A DNA stretch of 64,000 bases from Piromyces finnis (GCA_002104945.1 MCFH01000014.1:866274-930273); one strand, 5' to 3'. Shown: positions 43,146 through 53,426, counted from the stretch's first letter. Numbers and translations: made by a program. Notes: generated by a model from the letters alone, not told the origin.

Positions 43146-43469
43146 ATACGACTTAGTGGTAGCTGATAAAAATATTCATAAATAATAATAAATATATAAG
43201 TTTTTGATATTTTTATACTAAAGATTTAAAAATTTAAATTTTTTTTTTTCTATATATATATATATATGATAAAAATAATATAAAATAAGGTTTATAAAAA
43301 AAATGATGAAAAATTTGAAAATTTTTATTAATAAAATTTTTTTTTCAAAGAGAAATAAAAAAAATGAAGTGAAATTTTGTTAAATGTCGTAGTGTAAATA
43401 TTTTTGTGTTTTTATATATTTTTGTAATGTAATTGTCGTATTATTTGTATATAAATGTTTAATGTGGTT
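43146..43469 (-). other. gypsy-2 3' non-coding stretch
   Basis: 324 bp between the protease frame and the polypurine tract; an (AT)n run near 43252 and poly-T runs, no domain trace of RT or integrase. Confidence 0.6.
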
Positions 43470-45467
43470 TTATCTTTCTTTAAACTTTGAAAATAGATGA
43501 AATTTTGATTTTAATATGTCGAAATAATGTCGTTTTAAAATTGAAGTTACTGATTTGATATAATCTTTTAGATTGAAAATAATTGAATTTGAAATACTTT
43601 CTTTTACACTTTTTATTATACTGAAATATATATTCTTAAACGAATTATTTGATGAATTTTTGATTATATCATTTTGTTTATTTCGCTTTTTTCTTGATTT
43701 TAATTTCCTGTTAATATTAATATTCAAATGATTATATTTTAGAATTTTACTTTTATTTTTATATATCTTGATTTTGTGGCATTTTTCGTGAATAATTGGC
43801 GTTTTTTCTGCTTCATCACGGCCGACAAGATTTGACTTATTAATTGAAAATTTAATAAGTGAATCGTTTTTAATTCTTTTTGGAAATTTGCTGAAATTTG
43901 AATGAAAAATGTGATATTTTGGATAAAAATATTTATTTTTAAATTTGAATAAATGTCGAAATTTAATTGAATATAAAAGTTTGTTTTTATTGTTAAAAGT
44001 CGAATTAAAATTTTGAATTTTGATATTATTATTAAATGAATTAAATTGAGATTCATTAATATTTGATGGATTGAAACAATGAATCATTGAAATATTTGAA
44101 AGATTATTTTTATTTTGTTTAAAATTTGAGGGACGAGCAACCATAATAGGAGATGAATTAGTTTTCATGTAGAGAGAGTCATCATCAGGATCAATGTATA
44201 ATCGGTGATCCTTTTGAGATTGACGACCTAATATAATATCATAACATGAATCTTCATCTTCTAGAATCCAGAATAATGCATAGATTTTTAAATCACCAAA
44301 TTTAAGAGTTAAATTAACAGCTTGATTTGTTGAAATAACTTGTTTGCTAGCTAATTTAAAGAAAGTTCTCTTAAAATGTGTAATATTATGATTTGCTGAT
44401 ATTAAATTAAAGAAGGATTTAGTAATAACATTAACATCAGAACCAGTATCTACTAAAACTCGGACAATGTTATTATCAATTGAGCCAATGACAGAAGCAA
44501 TGTTGATTTTATTAATGACATTAATTTCGTTATCTGCTATATTGATAATATCATCATCATTGTCATTATCAGCATCATCATTGTTTTCATTAATTTTATT
44601 ATTATAATTTTCATTAATGATATTAATAAATGAATTAATATCATCATCATTAAGATCCATATTTTGAATGGCGTTTATTTTCCGAACGTCATTTGGATCA
44701 AGCTTTAAACCTTTGGCACAAAGTCTTCTGATGATAGGACTGACTGCAAGCAATTGTGCAAAAGAGATACCAGCATTTGTATTATTAAGGGCATCAAAAA
44801 TATTATATTCTTTATTTTTGCCCAACATGACAATAGAACGTAGGAAGTCATAATAGTTGCTTTTGGGAGACTTTTTGCTATCTATAACTTCTTCTAATTC
44901 GTCCTGTTTACTTGGTATATCTGGACCAATTCTTCTTTTATTTCTGGTTTCTTTATTTTTCATCTTAGCAGAGGAAATATTCTTGCCTGCAATTACCGAG
45001 GGGTCTAAGATGTCTAGGCGGGAAGTAGTGGTATGAAAATTTGAATTTTTCTCATTACGAATTTCTTGCTGTTCTTTCATCTGAGTGGCCTTTGTGTGTA
45101 TTGGTAATGGATTTTCTCGAAGTTTCTTTTTCTTCGACTGAGTCACGTGATCCTCATCATCACTTTCATAACTTTCTTCAGAACTTTTTCTCTTGAATGC
45201 ATAAATAAGGTTTTCGATGTCCTTATCATCGACTGTATTTGTCACGTGATCACGTGTAACGTAATCCTTATCATCTTCATTGATTGGATCATCCACCAAA
45301 GGGTTAGAGAATTTTTCTTTAGAATTTGGAAATTTTTCTGTTTTATGTGAGTCACGTGTATCATCAACATAGATTTGCTCATTAATGTTGTTGATGTTGT
45401 GGGTTTGGTTATTATCAATTTTGGAGTTAGAAGGGGAAGATTGAGAACTTCCCCCATTTAATTTAAA
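43470..45467 (-). CDS. gypsy-2 protease polyprotein part (Gag-Pro by -1 frameshift)
   Basis: Open in the -1 frame from the gag slippery site; its first own ATG is at 45299, giving 609 residues from there. A basic/acidic linker with an H-V-T-R-D-H-V-T segment and a block resembling the gypsy-1 pre-protease region (F-A-Q-L-L-A-V-S-P-I) come first. An aspartic protease follows with V-D-T-G-S (Asp at residue 284 counted from 45299), then I-I-L-G-R and the D-P-D-D-D motif also found in gypsy-1. The last ~240 residues are Asn/Lys/Phe/Ser-rich and match no RT, RNase H or integrase motif I can see; they may be out-of-context remnant or new sequence. The frame being uninterrupted beside identical LTRs suggests it is used, at least as a source of Gag-Pro. 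Confidence 0.85.
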   Translation of the reverse strand, partial: FKLNGGSSQSSPSNSKIDNNQTHNINNINEQIYVDDTRDSHKTEKFPNSKEKFSNPLVDDPINEDDKDYVTRDHVTNTVDDKDIENLIYAFKRKSSEESYESDDEDHVTQSKKKKLRENPLPIHTKATQMKEQQEIRNEKNSNFHTTTSRLDILDPSVIAGKNISSAKMKNKETRNKRRIGPDIPSKQDELEEVIDSKKSPKSNYYDFLRSIVMLGKNKEYNIFDALNNTNAGISFAQLLAVSPIIRRLCAKGLKLDPNDVRKINAIQNMDLNDDDINSFINIINENYNNKINENNDDADNDNDDDIINIADNEINVINKINIASVIGSIDNNIVRVLVDTGSDVNVITKSFFNLISANHNITHFKRTFFKLASKQVISTNQAVNLTLKFGDLKIYALFWILEDEDSCYDIILGRQSQKDHRLYIDPDDDSLYMKTNSSPIMVARPSNFKQNKNNLSNISMIHCFNPSNINESQFNSFNNNIKIQNFNSTFNNKNKLLYSIKFRHLFKFKNKYFYPKYHIFHSNFSKFPKRIKNDSLIKFSINKSNLVGRDEAEKTPIIHEKCHKIKIYKNKSKILKYNHLNININRKLKSRKKRNKQNDIIKNSSNNSFKNIYFSIIKSVKESISNSIIFNLKDYIKSVTSILKRHYFDILKSKFHLFSKFKER
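45433..45467 (-). promoter_or_regulatory. -1 ribosomal frameshift signal (UUUAAAU plus hairpin)
   Basis: Minus strand: heptamer T TTA AAT (45467-45461) in the gag frame, immediately followed by the gag stop TAA. After a 6-nt spacer comes a perfect 7-bp hairpin GGGGAAG/CTTCCCC with an 8-nt loop (45454-45433). The -1 frame is open throughout. Same layout as gypsy-1 but with a different stem. Confidence 0.88.
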
Positions 45468-46312
45468 TGGTTTTGGGTTTTGAGGAGGGTAGCTATGATT
45501 TTGTTCACATCGGTCATTTCGTTTGGGCAGAAGCGGGCATCATGTCCTTTCTGGTTACAACGGTGGCAGATATGAATTTTCATCTGGGCAAAGCTTTTGG
45601 TCAAAGCATCCAGATCTGATTCTTTAGCTTCTTCTTTAGTAGTCTTTTCATTATCAGTACTACTATTATTTTCGTTATTATTATAAGAGGTTTTATCTTC
45701 AACTTCTATTTTTCTCTTATAATAATTATTTTTGTTTTGAGTTCTTTTATTGGGTACATATTCATCATCACTTTCATAAGCAGATAGAAGCTCATCTGCT
45801 TTAATAGCAATGACCATAGCATCCTTTAAAGTTTTTGGTTGTTTGTTAATAAGAGAATTTAATATAGAAGTTCTCCTATTAAAAGCTTTTGTATAAAGAA
45901 AAACAAGTCTTTCTTCAGAAGGCTTGTCCCTTTCTTTAATTTCTTTCAAAAGGTCGTTAAAAGAACGGTTAAATTCTCTAACAGAGCTTTTGTTTACTTT
46001 TATTTTTTCTAACTTATTTAGGTTTCTATTAGAGGTTTTATCATCCTCAAATAAGTTAGATATTTTATTGATAAATTCATTATAAGATAGGGATCTATCT
46101 TCATAATAAATATCACTACAAAGATCCTTTGAGTTACCGGTAGTAGCAAGCAAAGCAATTCTCTTCTTTTCTTTTTCAGAAAGAGCTAAGTCTTCTAAGA
46201 TATCTTCAAGTTCCATTTTCCATCTGAAGAACTTAGTATCTTTCTTGCCAAGAGGGCTTATTTCTTTAGCCATACTAGCGGCTCTTTCAAAATTGTTTTT
46301 ATTTTCAGTCAT
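45458..46312 (-). CDS. Gag protein of gypsy-2
   Basis: 284 residues. An N-terminal capsid-like region (F-F-R-W-K-M-E-L near residue 28, helical and charged to about 190), a serine/asparagine/glutamate-rich spacer, then one CCHC knuckle at 249-262 (C-H-R-C, H, C). Shorter than gypsy-1 Gag (382) because the Asn-rich linker is small. The ATG lies about 100 nt after the 5' LTR. The last codons UUA AAU before UAA form the slippery site. Codon use is less AT-extreme than in the flanks. Expected to form particles and package RNA. Confidence 0.92.
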   Translation of the reverse strand: MTENKNNFERAASMAKEISPLGKKDTKFFRWKMELEDILEDLALSEKEKKRIALLATTGNSKDLCSDIYYEDRSLSYNEFINKISNLFEDDKTSNRNLNKLEKIKVNKSSVREFNRSFNDLLKEIKERDKPSEERLVFLYTKAFNRRTSILNSLINKQPKTLKDAMVIAIKADELLSAYESDDEYVPNKRTQNKNNYYKRKIEVEDKTSYNNNENNSSTDNEKTTKEEAKESDLDALTKSFAQMKIHICHRCNQKGHDARFCPNEMTDVNKIIATLLKTQNHLN

Positions 46313-46393
46313 ATTTAGTAAATAAATAAGATAATTATACTAAATATACTAATTAATAGGAATTATTTAAATTTTCGGCTTTCCCACGGGACG

Positions 46394-46410
46394 ACTGAGG
46401 TTCTCCACCA
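46394..46410 (-). other. gypsy-2 primer-binding site
   Basis: Minus strand TGGTGGAGAACCTCAGT, 2 nt after the 5' LTR. Its first ten bases equal the gypsy-1 site, so both families probably use the same tRNA, with a GGAGAAC/U acceptor strand. Confidence 0.7.
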
Positions 46411-46412
46411 CT

Positions 46413-47033
46413 TGATAACGGATTGGTAGTTATATTACAACTTTTTAACTACTTCTTCTGTTATCTTATATTGTTTTATCTCGACAGCTATTGTACGAGC
46501 TTTAACAATATCTACTAGTTTTATTAATTTATTTTAAGCTATTTTATAGTTTTAATAGTTTTATTATTTAATAATATTTATATAGAATAATAACACCAGA
46601 TTTATTCTATAAAATATTATTTATTATTAACACAATAATTACAAATTAGACAAGTTTAATTTCGTTTTTATATTTTCTTTTATTTATTGTTCTTACGCTC
46701 TTTTTAACAATAATTTTTATTATATAAAAACTTATTTTTGTCTTTTTAAATATTATTATGTATTCACTAATTAATTATATTAACTATTATTAAAATTTAA
46801 CTTATTATTAATAATCTAAGTCTTCTCATTTTCTACTAAAAATTATTATTATTCTTTATAATAAAAATTATTTTTATAATTTAACCCAATCAAATATATA
46901 AATTTATAAAATATTTGATTTTATGTAAATTATATTTTTATAATAAACTATATAAAATTATTTAATAATTATTTTATAATAAAAATTTCTACTAATATCA
47001 AATGTATAATATATTTATAATTATTATTTATCA
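46413..47033 (-). repeat. gypsy-2 5' LTR
   Basis: Same sequence as 42508-43128. Being on the right it is the 5' LTR of this minus-strand element. Confidence 0.93.
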
Positions 47034-47048
47034 AAATAAGTAACTGAA

Positions 47049-47119
47049 GCGTTAATAGTATAGAGGTAGAATATTTGCCTTCCAAGCAAATGGCCCGGGT
47101 TCGATTACCGGTTAACGCA
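47049..47119 (+). tRNA. tRNA-Gly(TCC) copy, probably inactive
   Basis: Same as the gene at 24765-24835 except C to A at tRNA position 61. This breaks the near-universal G53-C61 pair and alters the B box (GGTTCGATTAC). Acceptor, D and anticodon arms are intact. Likely a pseudogene created by the inverted duplication. Confidence 0.8.
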
Positions 47120-47127
47120 CATTGAAT

Positions 47128-47199
47128 GCCTGTTTGGCTTAGTGGTAGAGCTTCGCTCTTGTAAAGCGAAGGTCGGTGGTTCAATTCTGTCAATAGGCA
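47128..47199 (+). tRNA. tRNA-Thr(TGT) copy
   Basis: Differs from 24685-24756 at position 26 (G to T) and position 62 (C to T, leaving a G.U pair and a weakened B box, GGTTCAATTCT). Still folds; function doubtful. TTTTT follows 7 nt downstream. Confidence 0.8.
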
Positions 47200-47345
47200 T
47201 TAATATTTTTGTAAAAAATTATTGAGAGATAATATTATTATTATTTGTAATGTTAAAGTTGTGAAATGTAATTAATTTATTTAATATTATTATTTTATAA
47301 TGATAGGAATTTGGAAATTGTTGAAAATACACAAAAAATTTTAAA
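47200..47345 (+). repeat. Inverted duplication, right arm
   Basis: Reverse complement of 24545-24684. Ends near the hairpin AAAATTTT..AAAATTTT at 47330-47370, next to the gag relic. Confidence 0.75.
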
Positions 47346-47373
47346 CAAAAATTTTTGTGTTTAAAATTTTGGT

Positions 47374-48166
47374 ATGTCTCAGCAATTAATTTTAGCCAAT
47401 GACCAACGTCTTCATGGAAAATCCAACTTTGACATTTGGATTCTTTTAATCAAGTAAGCTGCTTCTAGATAGGGTCTAACTAGCTACCTTGAACATGACA
47501 TTGTTGGAACCATCAAAGACGACAGCTGAGATAGACTTTAATCTCAAAGATGTCTACATTATGGCCATTGTAAAAATTATTGTTAACTACAGTACTAATA
47601 ACATCCTCACGTCCGTTTATAAAACCCTTACTAAAGCTATGGGGGAGGATGCCAATCCAAGTAGCAGCTTTAATAATATTAATGTTGTATTCGTCAATAA
47701 ATTGGCAAACTCGCCAATTTATAAGGCCGAGATAGTATCAGCAGCTGAAAGTCTTAATGCTGATATACACCTTATGATCATTCAAAATGTGGATGAGAAG
47801 ATCCTCAGAGAGATTGGTTATAGTACTAGCTGTTACCAAGTATTCAAGAAGTTGAATACAAAATACGGTAACGCTAATTCAGACATCGAATACTGGCTAA
47901 AGAAGTTAAGAAAATTACATACTGAAGATGTAAGCAAAGTCAGTAAAACCATTGATAATGTCAGGGAAATCTTCCTTGAGATGTCTGAATAAAGAATGTC
48001 CTTAAGTGAAAGGGAAAAATTGAAATATATGTACAATTCCCTTCCACGAAGTGTCAAGAACCAATTGAATGTAACTTTAGACGAAACTTCTGATCAACTC
48101 TACGAGAAGGTCAAAAGTTACATCAATGCCAAATCCTACTTCGAGGATTGGATCAACAATGACCAA
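47374..48166 (+). pseudogene. Relic of a Ty1/copia Gag
   Basis: Begins M-S-Q-Q-L-I-L-A-N-D, the counterpart of the copia-3 Gag N-terminus, with G-K-S-N-F-D-I-W where copia-3 has G-D-N-F-S-A-W. Stops at 47455 and after break up the frame. An open piece, 47489-47992, keeps the Gag region before Y-W-L-K-K-L-R-K-L-H, and after another stop 47996-48166 keeps Y-M-Y-N-S-L-P, identical in copia-1. LTR-A cuts it off at 48167. Base composition and codon use are clearly less AT-rich than the other elements, so it may come from a different family. Confidence 0.8.
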
Positions 48167-48931
48167 TGTAAAGATATAATATATATCTTTAGATTATTTA
48201 ATAATTAATTATTAATTATTAAATAATAAATTAATATTTAGTAAAACTGATTATAAAATTTTTGAGTAAATTTTATGGAATAATTTAATAATAAATTATT
48301 TTATAATAATTCCGTTAAATTTAAATTAAGATAAATATTTAAGTTTAAGGAATAAAAGAATTTTAATTAAATTTAAATATTTTTTAAATACTTTTTATTT
48401 AATTTTAGAATAGATTATACTTTTTTATTTAAATTTAGAATAGTTTAATAATTTTAACTTAGTTTTAAAAATAGATTTGTTTATATTTCAATAGGAAATA
48501 TATTAAGAATAGTATTGATAATATTAAATTAATTTATAGAAAATACATGGGCTTTATTCAATTTTGAGTTTACTCAAATTGAATTAAAAGTATAATGAAT
48601 TAGTTTAGTTTAGTTCTGTTATTTTATTATTTAATTAAATTAGTTTTGTTTATTTTATATTAAATATATGTTTATTTAAATAGAATAATATATTAGAATA
48701 TAATTATGAAAAATATAAATACATGTAATTTTTATTTGTTAAATCGATGTAATTGTTATTTTCAATTTTTTAATTATTAACTATTATATAGCTAATAATA
48801 TTTTTAAGAGTTTAAATAAAAATGTTTTTTTTTTTAAAATAAAAATTTAATGCTTTATTTTTTTATTTTTGTGTTAATAAAAATTGTTTTGTTTTAAGTA
48901 TAAAATCTGTTTTAAATTTTATACTTTTACA
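48167..48931 (+). repeat. LTR-A copy 2 (candidate 5' LTR)
   Basis: TGTAAAGATATA...ATACTTTTACA, 765 bp. Two head palindromes (48170-48228), AAATATAAATACATGTAAT near 48713 as TATA region, and an AATAAATA-like stretch toward the end. Interrupts the gag relic. Confidence 0.85.
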
Positions 48932-49481
48932 ATAACAATTACCTTTTCTTATTAAAAAACACGTTTTATATTTAATAATAAAACAATTTTTATTTTCTGA
49001 AGTTACAACATTGGGAATTGCTACCGTAGAAAATTTGGAACTTTTCGGAAATTTTTTCTCTTCGGAAATTTTTTTTTGTCTACTTGAGAAGCCTACCTTG
49101 TGGAACTATTTATGGTGTAACTTCTGTCAGTGTAACATTAATTTTGTGTTACCCTACTTTGTGAAATTCTAAATAAATTTTGTGAAACACTACTTTGTGG
49201 AACTATAATTGTGGAATTTTTACCTACTTGTGGAACACTACCTTGTGAAATCCTTCCTTCGTGGAATTCTTTTGAACGAATCTCGTGGAACTTTGCTTGT
49301 GGAACTTCTACTCTGTGAAACTTTCCTTTTTATATTGGAATTGGAATAAGTGTAACTCTACTGTATGGAACAATGAAATCTTTATATATAAAATCTATCT
49401 GTAATACTAATAGAAATATATTTATGAAATACTCTTGTTTTTAAATTGATGAAACTCTTTTAAAATTAAATTTAATTATAA
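48932..49481 (+). repeat. Degenerate TGTGGAAC repeats
   Basis: From about 49010 to 49400 the motif TTGTGGAAC(T/A), often followed by CTAC or CTTC, recurs at irregular 15-30-nt spacing (for example near 49096, 49195, 49227, 49292, 49300). GC content is higher than the surroundings and there are stops in all frames. No gene recognised. Confidence 0.65.
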
Positions 49482-51020
49482 TATACTATAAAAAGAACTC
49501 GCTCGACACCGTTTGATAGGATAGAGTCTGAGCGACATCTTTTATACATAGTATATTATAAATTAAATTGGATATATACAATTAAAAGAGTAAATTAAAT
49601 CAAAAAATTAATTGCAAAGTAAGAAAATTAAAACTTATTTAAAAAGAAAGAAAATTAAGAAAAAGTTAATAAAATTTTAAAATTATTTAAATATATTGAG
49701 AAATAAGTGAATTAGTATGTTGATTTCACTTATTTGAATGAATTATTAATTGTTATTTTGAAATGAACTTATTATATACTTAAAAGACCTCGCTCGACAC
49801 CGTTTGATAGGATAGAGTCTGAGCGACATCTTTTAAACATGGTATATAATAATTATAGAATTATTTAAAATATATTGTATGAAAATTAAAATTTTGATAT
49901 TTATTAATTAAAATGAAATTGAGAAATAAGTGAATTAAAATGTAAATATCACTTATTGGAAAAAGTTATTTTATTGAAATATATTTATTATATATTATAA
50001 AAGACCTCGCTCGACACCTTTTGATAGGATAGAGTCTGAGCGACATCTTTTAGACGTAGTATATAATAATTTTAGATTTATTTAAAATACATTGAGAAAT
50101 ATGAAAATTAAAATTTTGATATTTATTAATTAAAAGTAGTTGAGGAATAAGTTATCTTATTGAAATAAATTTATTATATACTATAAAAGACCTCGCTCGA
50201 CACCTTTTGATAGGATAGAGTCTGAGCGACATCTTTAGATATTGTATATAATAAATTAAATTGAATATATAATTAAAACAAATTAAAATTTGATTATATA
50301 ATAAGTAAATTTGAAATGAATTTATTATATACTTAAAAGACCTCGCTCGACACCTTTTGATAGGATAGAGTCTGAGCGACATCTTTTAGATATAGTATAT
50401 AATAAATTAAAATTAAGAAATGAATTAAAATTTTACAATAAAAGTAAAAGTAATAAATGTGTAAAGTTAGTTAAATAAATAAATTATTCTTTATTATAAT
50501 AAGATTTCGATGACACCTTTTTAGAGGACAGAGTCAGATCGACATCTTTTTGGGAAATAGTATATAATAAATTAAATTGAAAATACTATAAATTAATTTA
50601 ACTTGAAAATTTGAAATATATAATTTTATTTAATGAAGTTAGAAAATGATTTGATATTTAAAATCACTTTTAAAATAATTTAATTTTATACTAAATAAAT
50701 AATTCGATGACACCTTTTCTTTAAAGGATAGAGTCAGGTCGACTTCTTTAATATGAAGATACAATATAAATTCGATTAACTAACTAAATAAATAAAATAT
50801 ATTCAAGGATTATATATTATTAATTAAATTGGATAAATACAATTAAGAAGTTTATTAAATAATATATTAAAATATTATGAAGTAATACGAAAACGAGCTT
50901 AAAAAAAAAAAAAAAATTTAAATTCATTGTAATAACATGTTTTATACTTTATAAAGAATTCGCTGACACCAGTTGATAGGATGGAGTCAGGTCGACTTCT
51001 TTTATATAAAGGTGTATTTT
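49482..51020 (+). repeat. Array of eight structured hairpin units
   Basis: Eight ~75-85-nt units separated by 70-215 nt of unique AT-rich DNA. Cores start near 49498, 49789, 50006, 50192, 50342, 50505, 50703 and 50957. Each folds as an outer AT stem (TATATACT..AGTATATA, AAAAGA/TCTTTT), a GC-rich middle stem (TCGCTCGAC/GTCTGAGCGA in units 1-5, TCGATGAC/GTCAGATCGA in unit 6), an asymmetric internal loop A/ATAGA, and a small apical stem CC(T)../..(A)GG. Units 6-8 differ in sequence but keep pairing. Constant bases: GACACC, GGAYAGAGTC, CGACWTCTTT. Not a known tRNA, snoRNA, hammerhead or group I/II core as far as I can tell. Confidence 0.85.
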
Positions 51021-53426
51021 ATATAACTGAATATTTGACTAAATAGAAGATTCTTAATAATTAGAATATAAATTTAAAGCTTTTTTAATTTGATTTGAAT
51101 TTATCAACAAAAGTCAATACAAATTTAGTTATTTAAAAAGTTATACATTTATTAAAAAAAAAATTATTTTTATATTTAGTAAATTAAGATAATTTGAATG
51201 AAATAGTTTATTAAATAATTCATTAAACAAATGATTAAGATTAATAATTAAAATAATTTGAATTCAATATGAGGAGGTTTTACAAATTTAGTTGTTAAAT
51301 CAATTATGTTTTTTATAATTAATAAATTAAAATAAATTAATTAAATAAAGAATTTCTTATAATTGTAGAATAAATTCACAAATTTAATTTGATTTGAATT
51401 TATTATAAAGAAGTTATTGTATATCTAGTTAATAAGTTTATATTTTTATTAAGAAGTAAGTTTTATATTTAAAAGATTCAAATAACTTGAATAAATTAAT
51501 ATAGTAGCTTTGATTGAATAATTATAAAGTTAAATAAATATATAATAAGAAATGAGTGTAATATTTTTTTATTCTTAATAATATGATGGTAGTGAAATCA
51601 GAGCTAGAAAATTAATCTATTCTGGATCTGTTCTTAATTTCATTTAGTATTGTAGAATTAGAAATAGCTATAATAGAAATTAATGAGGAATAGTTTTAGT
51701 AATAGTAACAATTTGATAATATAATAGTTAGTATTAATAATAATTAAAAAAAAAATAGAATTAATAAATACAACAAATGAAAAAAAAAATATAATAAAAT
51801 GTAATAAATAGAATAAATTAATAAATAGAATAAGTTAATAAATATGATAAATGTAATAAATATAATGAATAAAACAAATATAAATTAATGTAATATGTAT
51901 AATAATTATAAGAGTTTTTAATAAATGAATAGTTTTTATGTACTTAATAAAACGAACTTTATAAAGGAAAAAAAAAAAAAATTTTAATCTTTATACAATT
52001 CTTTTTATTGGAAGTATAATGAGATTGATAACTAAAATTACTATATATTGATTGTAGGAAATTAAATGATATAATTATTGAAATTCATATATTCCTTTAA
52101 TCAATAAATAAGATAAATGGAGTAAAATATGTTTTTAAACTAAATTTAAATATATCAATAGCTTAGTAATAATTAAATAAGGTGATGAATTTAAAATTGC
52201 TTTAATCTTTATATGGCATTTTTAATTTATTATCATACCTTTTATTCAAAAATGTATCAGCTCTATTTTAATATTTTAAGTGATGCTTTTGATGAAGTAT
52301 TTTAATTACTTTATAATTAATAATATTTAGTACAACATTATGTATATGTTTATATCAATTCTGTGATGTTTTATTGATGATATTTAAATTTATGAATTCA
52401 TTGTTAAATTTTTAAAAAAAGAAATAATTTTATAATACCATATATTGATAAATTATAAAATAAAAGAGAATTATAAATATGCTAAAAGTATTTTAAAAAT
52501 GTCTAAAAATGATAAATTTGTTAATTAAATTATAGTATTTACTTGATGACTTGATACCACTTTTGTTTATTTAATAATAAGATTAAAAAAAAAATAGTGG
52601 TATAGTTAATATAATTATTGAATGATGTTTTTCCATTATTATTAATGAATGTTAATTTTTTTTACAAATATTTTATTACTAAGAATTTTGTTATATTTAT
52701 TTGCTTAATAATAACCTTTAAAAAAAAATAAGTTCCACTTGGTTTAAAGTTTGTACAATAATAAAAAACATTTAATATTCTTTAAATGCTATTTTCTTTA
52801 TAATTTTAGAATTGTCTGTTTGATATATTTTATATAAATTTTATCACAGACTTTTCATTTAAATGAGAGGGTGAACGAGATATTGTTCCAATATCTCCGT
52901 TGGTTAATAAAATCGAATTGATTGTTATATTGGAATCTACTTATAATATTTTATTGTAATCAATCAATCAATTTCAATTTTATACAAACTATGGATTTAA
53001 TTTAAAATTTAATATTGAAATTTCTTCAGCTAATAAACCAAAGAAAGTTGAACAGATTATTATAAGTATTAATAAAAAGTATTAAAATTGTAAAATAGAA
53101 TTTTGATCATGCATAAGAAGATTATAAAAGTCATGATGATCAAGAAGAATTGAATAAATAAAAATTTGAAACTTAAAGTAAATGTTTTGTTTTGAATACT
53201 TAAATAAAAATGTTAATAGAAAACAATTTATAAATAACCATAATCTGAATATAAAAACAAATGGATTCTTGATGATTAAGTTTTAGATAAATTATTAGAA
53301 TTATGTATAAGTAACAAGAATGATAATAAGAGTATAAATAAATTAAATACTTATATATTTTTTTAACAATGTTATGATTTAGAAAAAGTAGTAACCATTT
53401 GTTATTTAAATTTCTTCAAGAAAATA
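51021..53426. other. Interior of the LTR-A element, non-coding
   Basis: No frame of note and no repeat match elsewhere in the window. A GAGATATT/AATATCTC hairpin near 52879-52899, followed by GATTG..CAATC inverted repeats (52917-52975), is the only clear structure. The rest is AT-rich with AATAAATAGAATAAAT low-complexity runs near 51800-51890. Confidence 0.5.

Larger units (their letters stand above)
42508..47033 (-). mobile_element. gypsy-2: Gag-protease-only gypsy element
   Basis: A 4.5-kb minus-strand element with two 621-bp LTRs in which I see no difference. It has AAAT on both outer sides (42504-42507, 47034-47037), a primer-binding site and a polypurine tract. Inside are intact gag and, by -1 frameshift, a protease frame; RT, RNase H and integrase are absent. 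Identical LTRs mean very recent insertion, so it must have used another element's enzymes. This resembles plant TR-GAG or other non-autonomous gag-bearing LTR elements. Confidence 0.9.

Noticed and set aside
45242-45457. 71-codon minus-strand frame starting right after the gypsy-2 gag stop
   Set aside because: In the gag frame beyond the stop, no motif; the real continuation is the -1 frame.
48167-48931. LTR-A as the LTR of gypsy-3
   Set aside because: The TATA region of LTR-A reads plus while gypsy-3 pol reads minus, and the junction at 59808 cuts into RNase H.
49498-49560. Hammerhead, HDV, twister or group I/II ribozyme core in the array units
   Set aside because: No CUGANGA/GAAA pair, no HDV-type double pseudoknot and no group I P7/S or domain V pattern on either strand.
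50152-50382. 76-codon minus-strand frame with a repeated MSLRLYPIKRCRARSF
   Set aside because: It is only the antisense reading of array units 4 and 5; the repeat follows from the DNA repeat.
49482-51020. CRISPR-like look of regularly repeated palindromic units
   Set aside because: Eukaryotic setting, spacing varies from 150 to 290 bp, units diverge, spacers are AT-rich low complexity and no cas gene exists.
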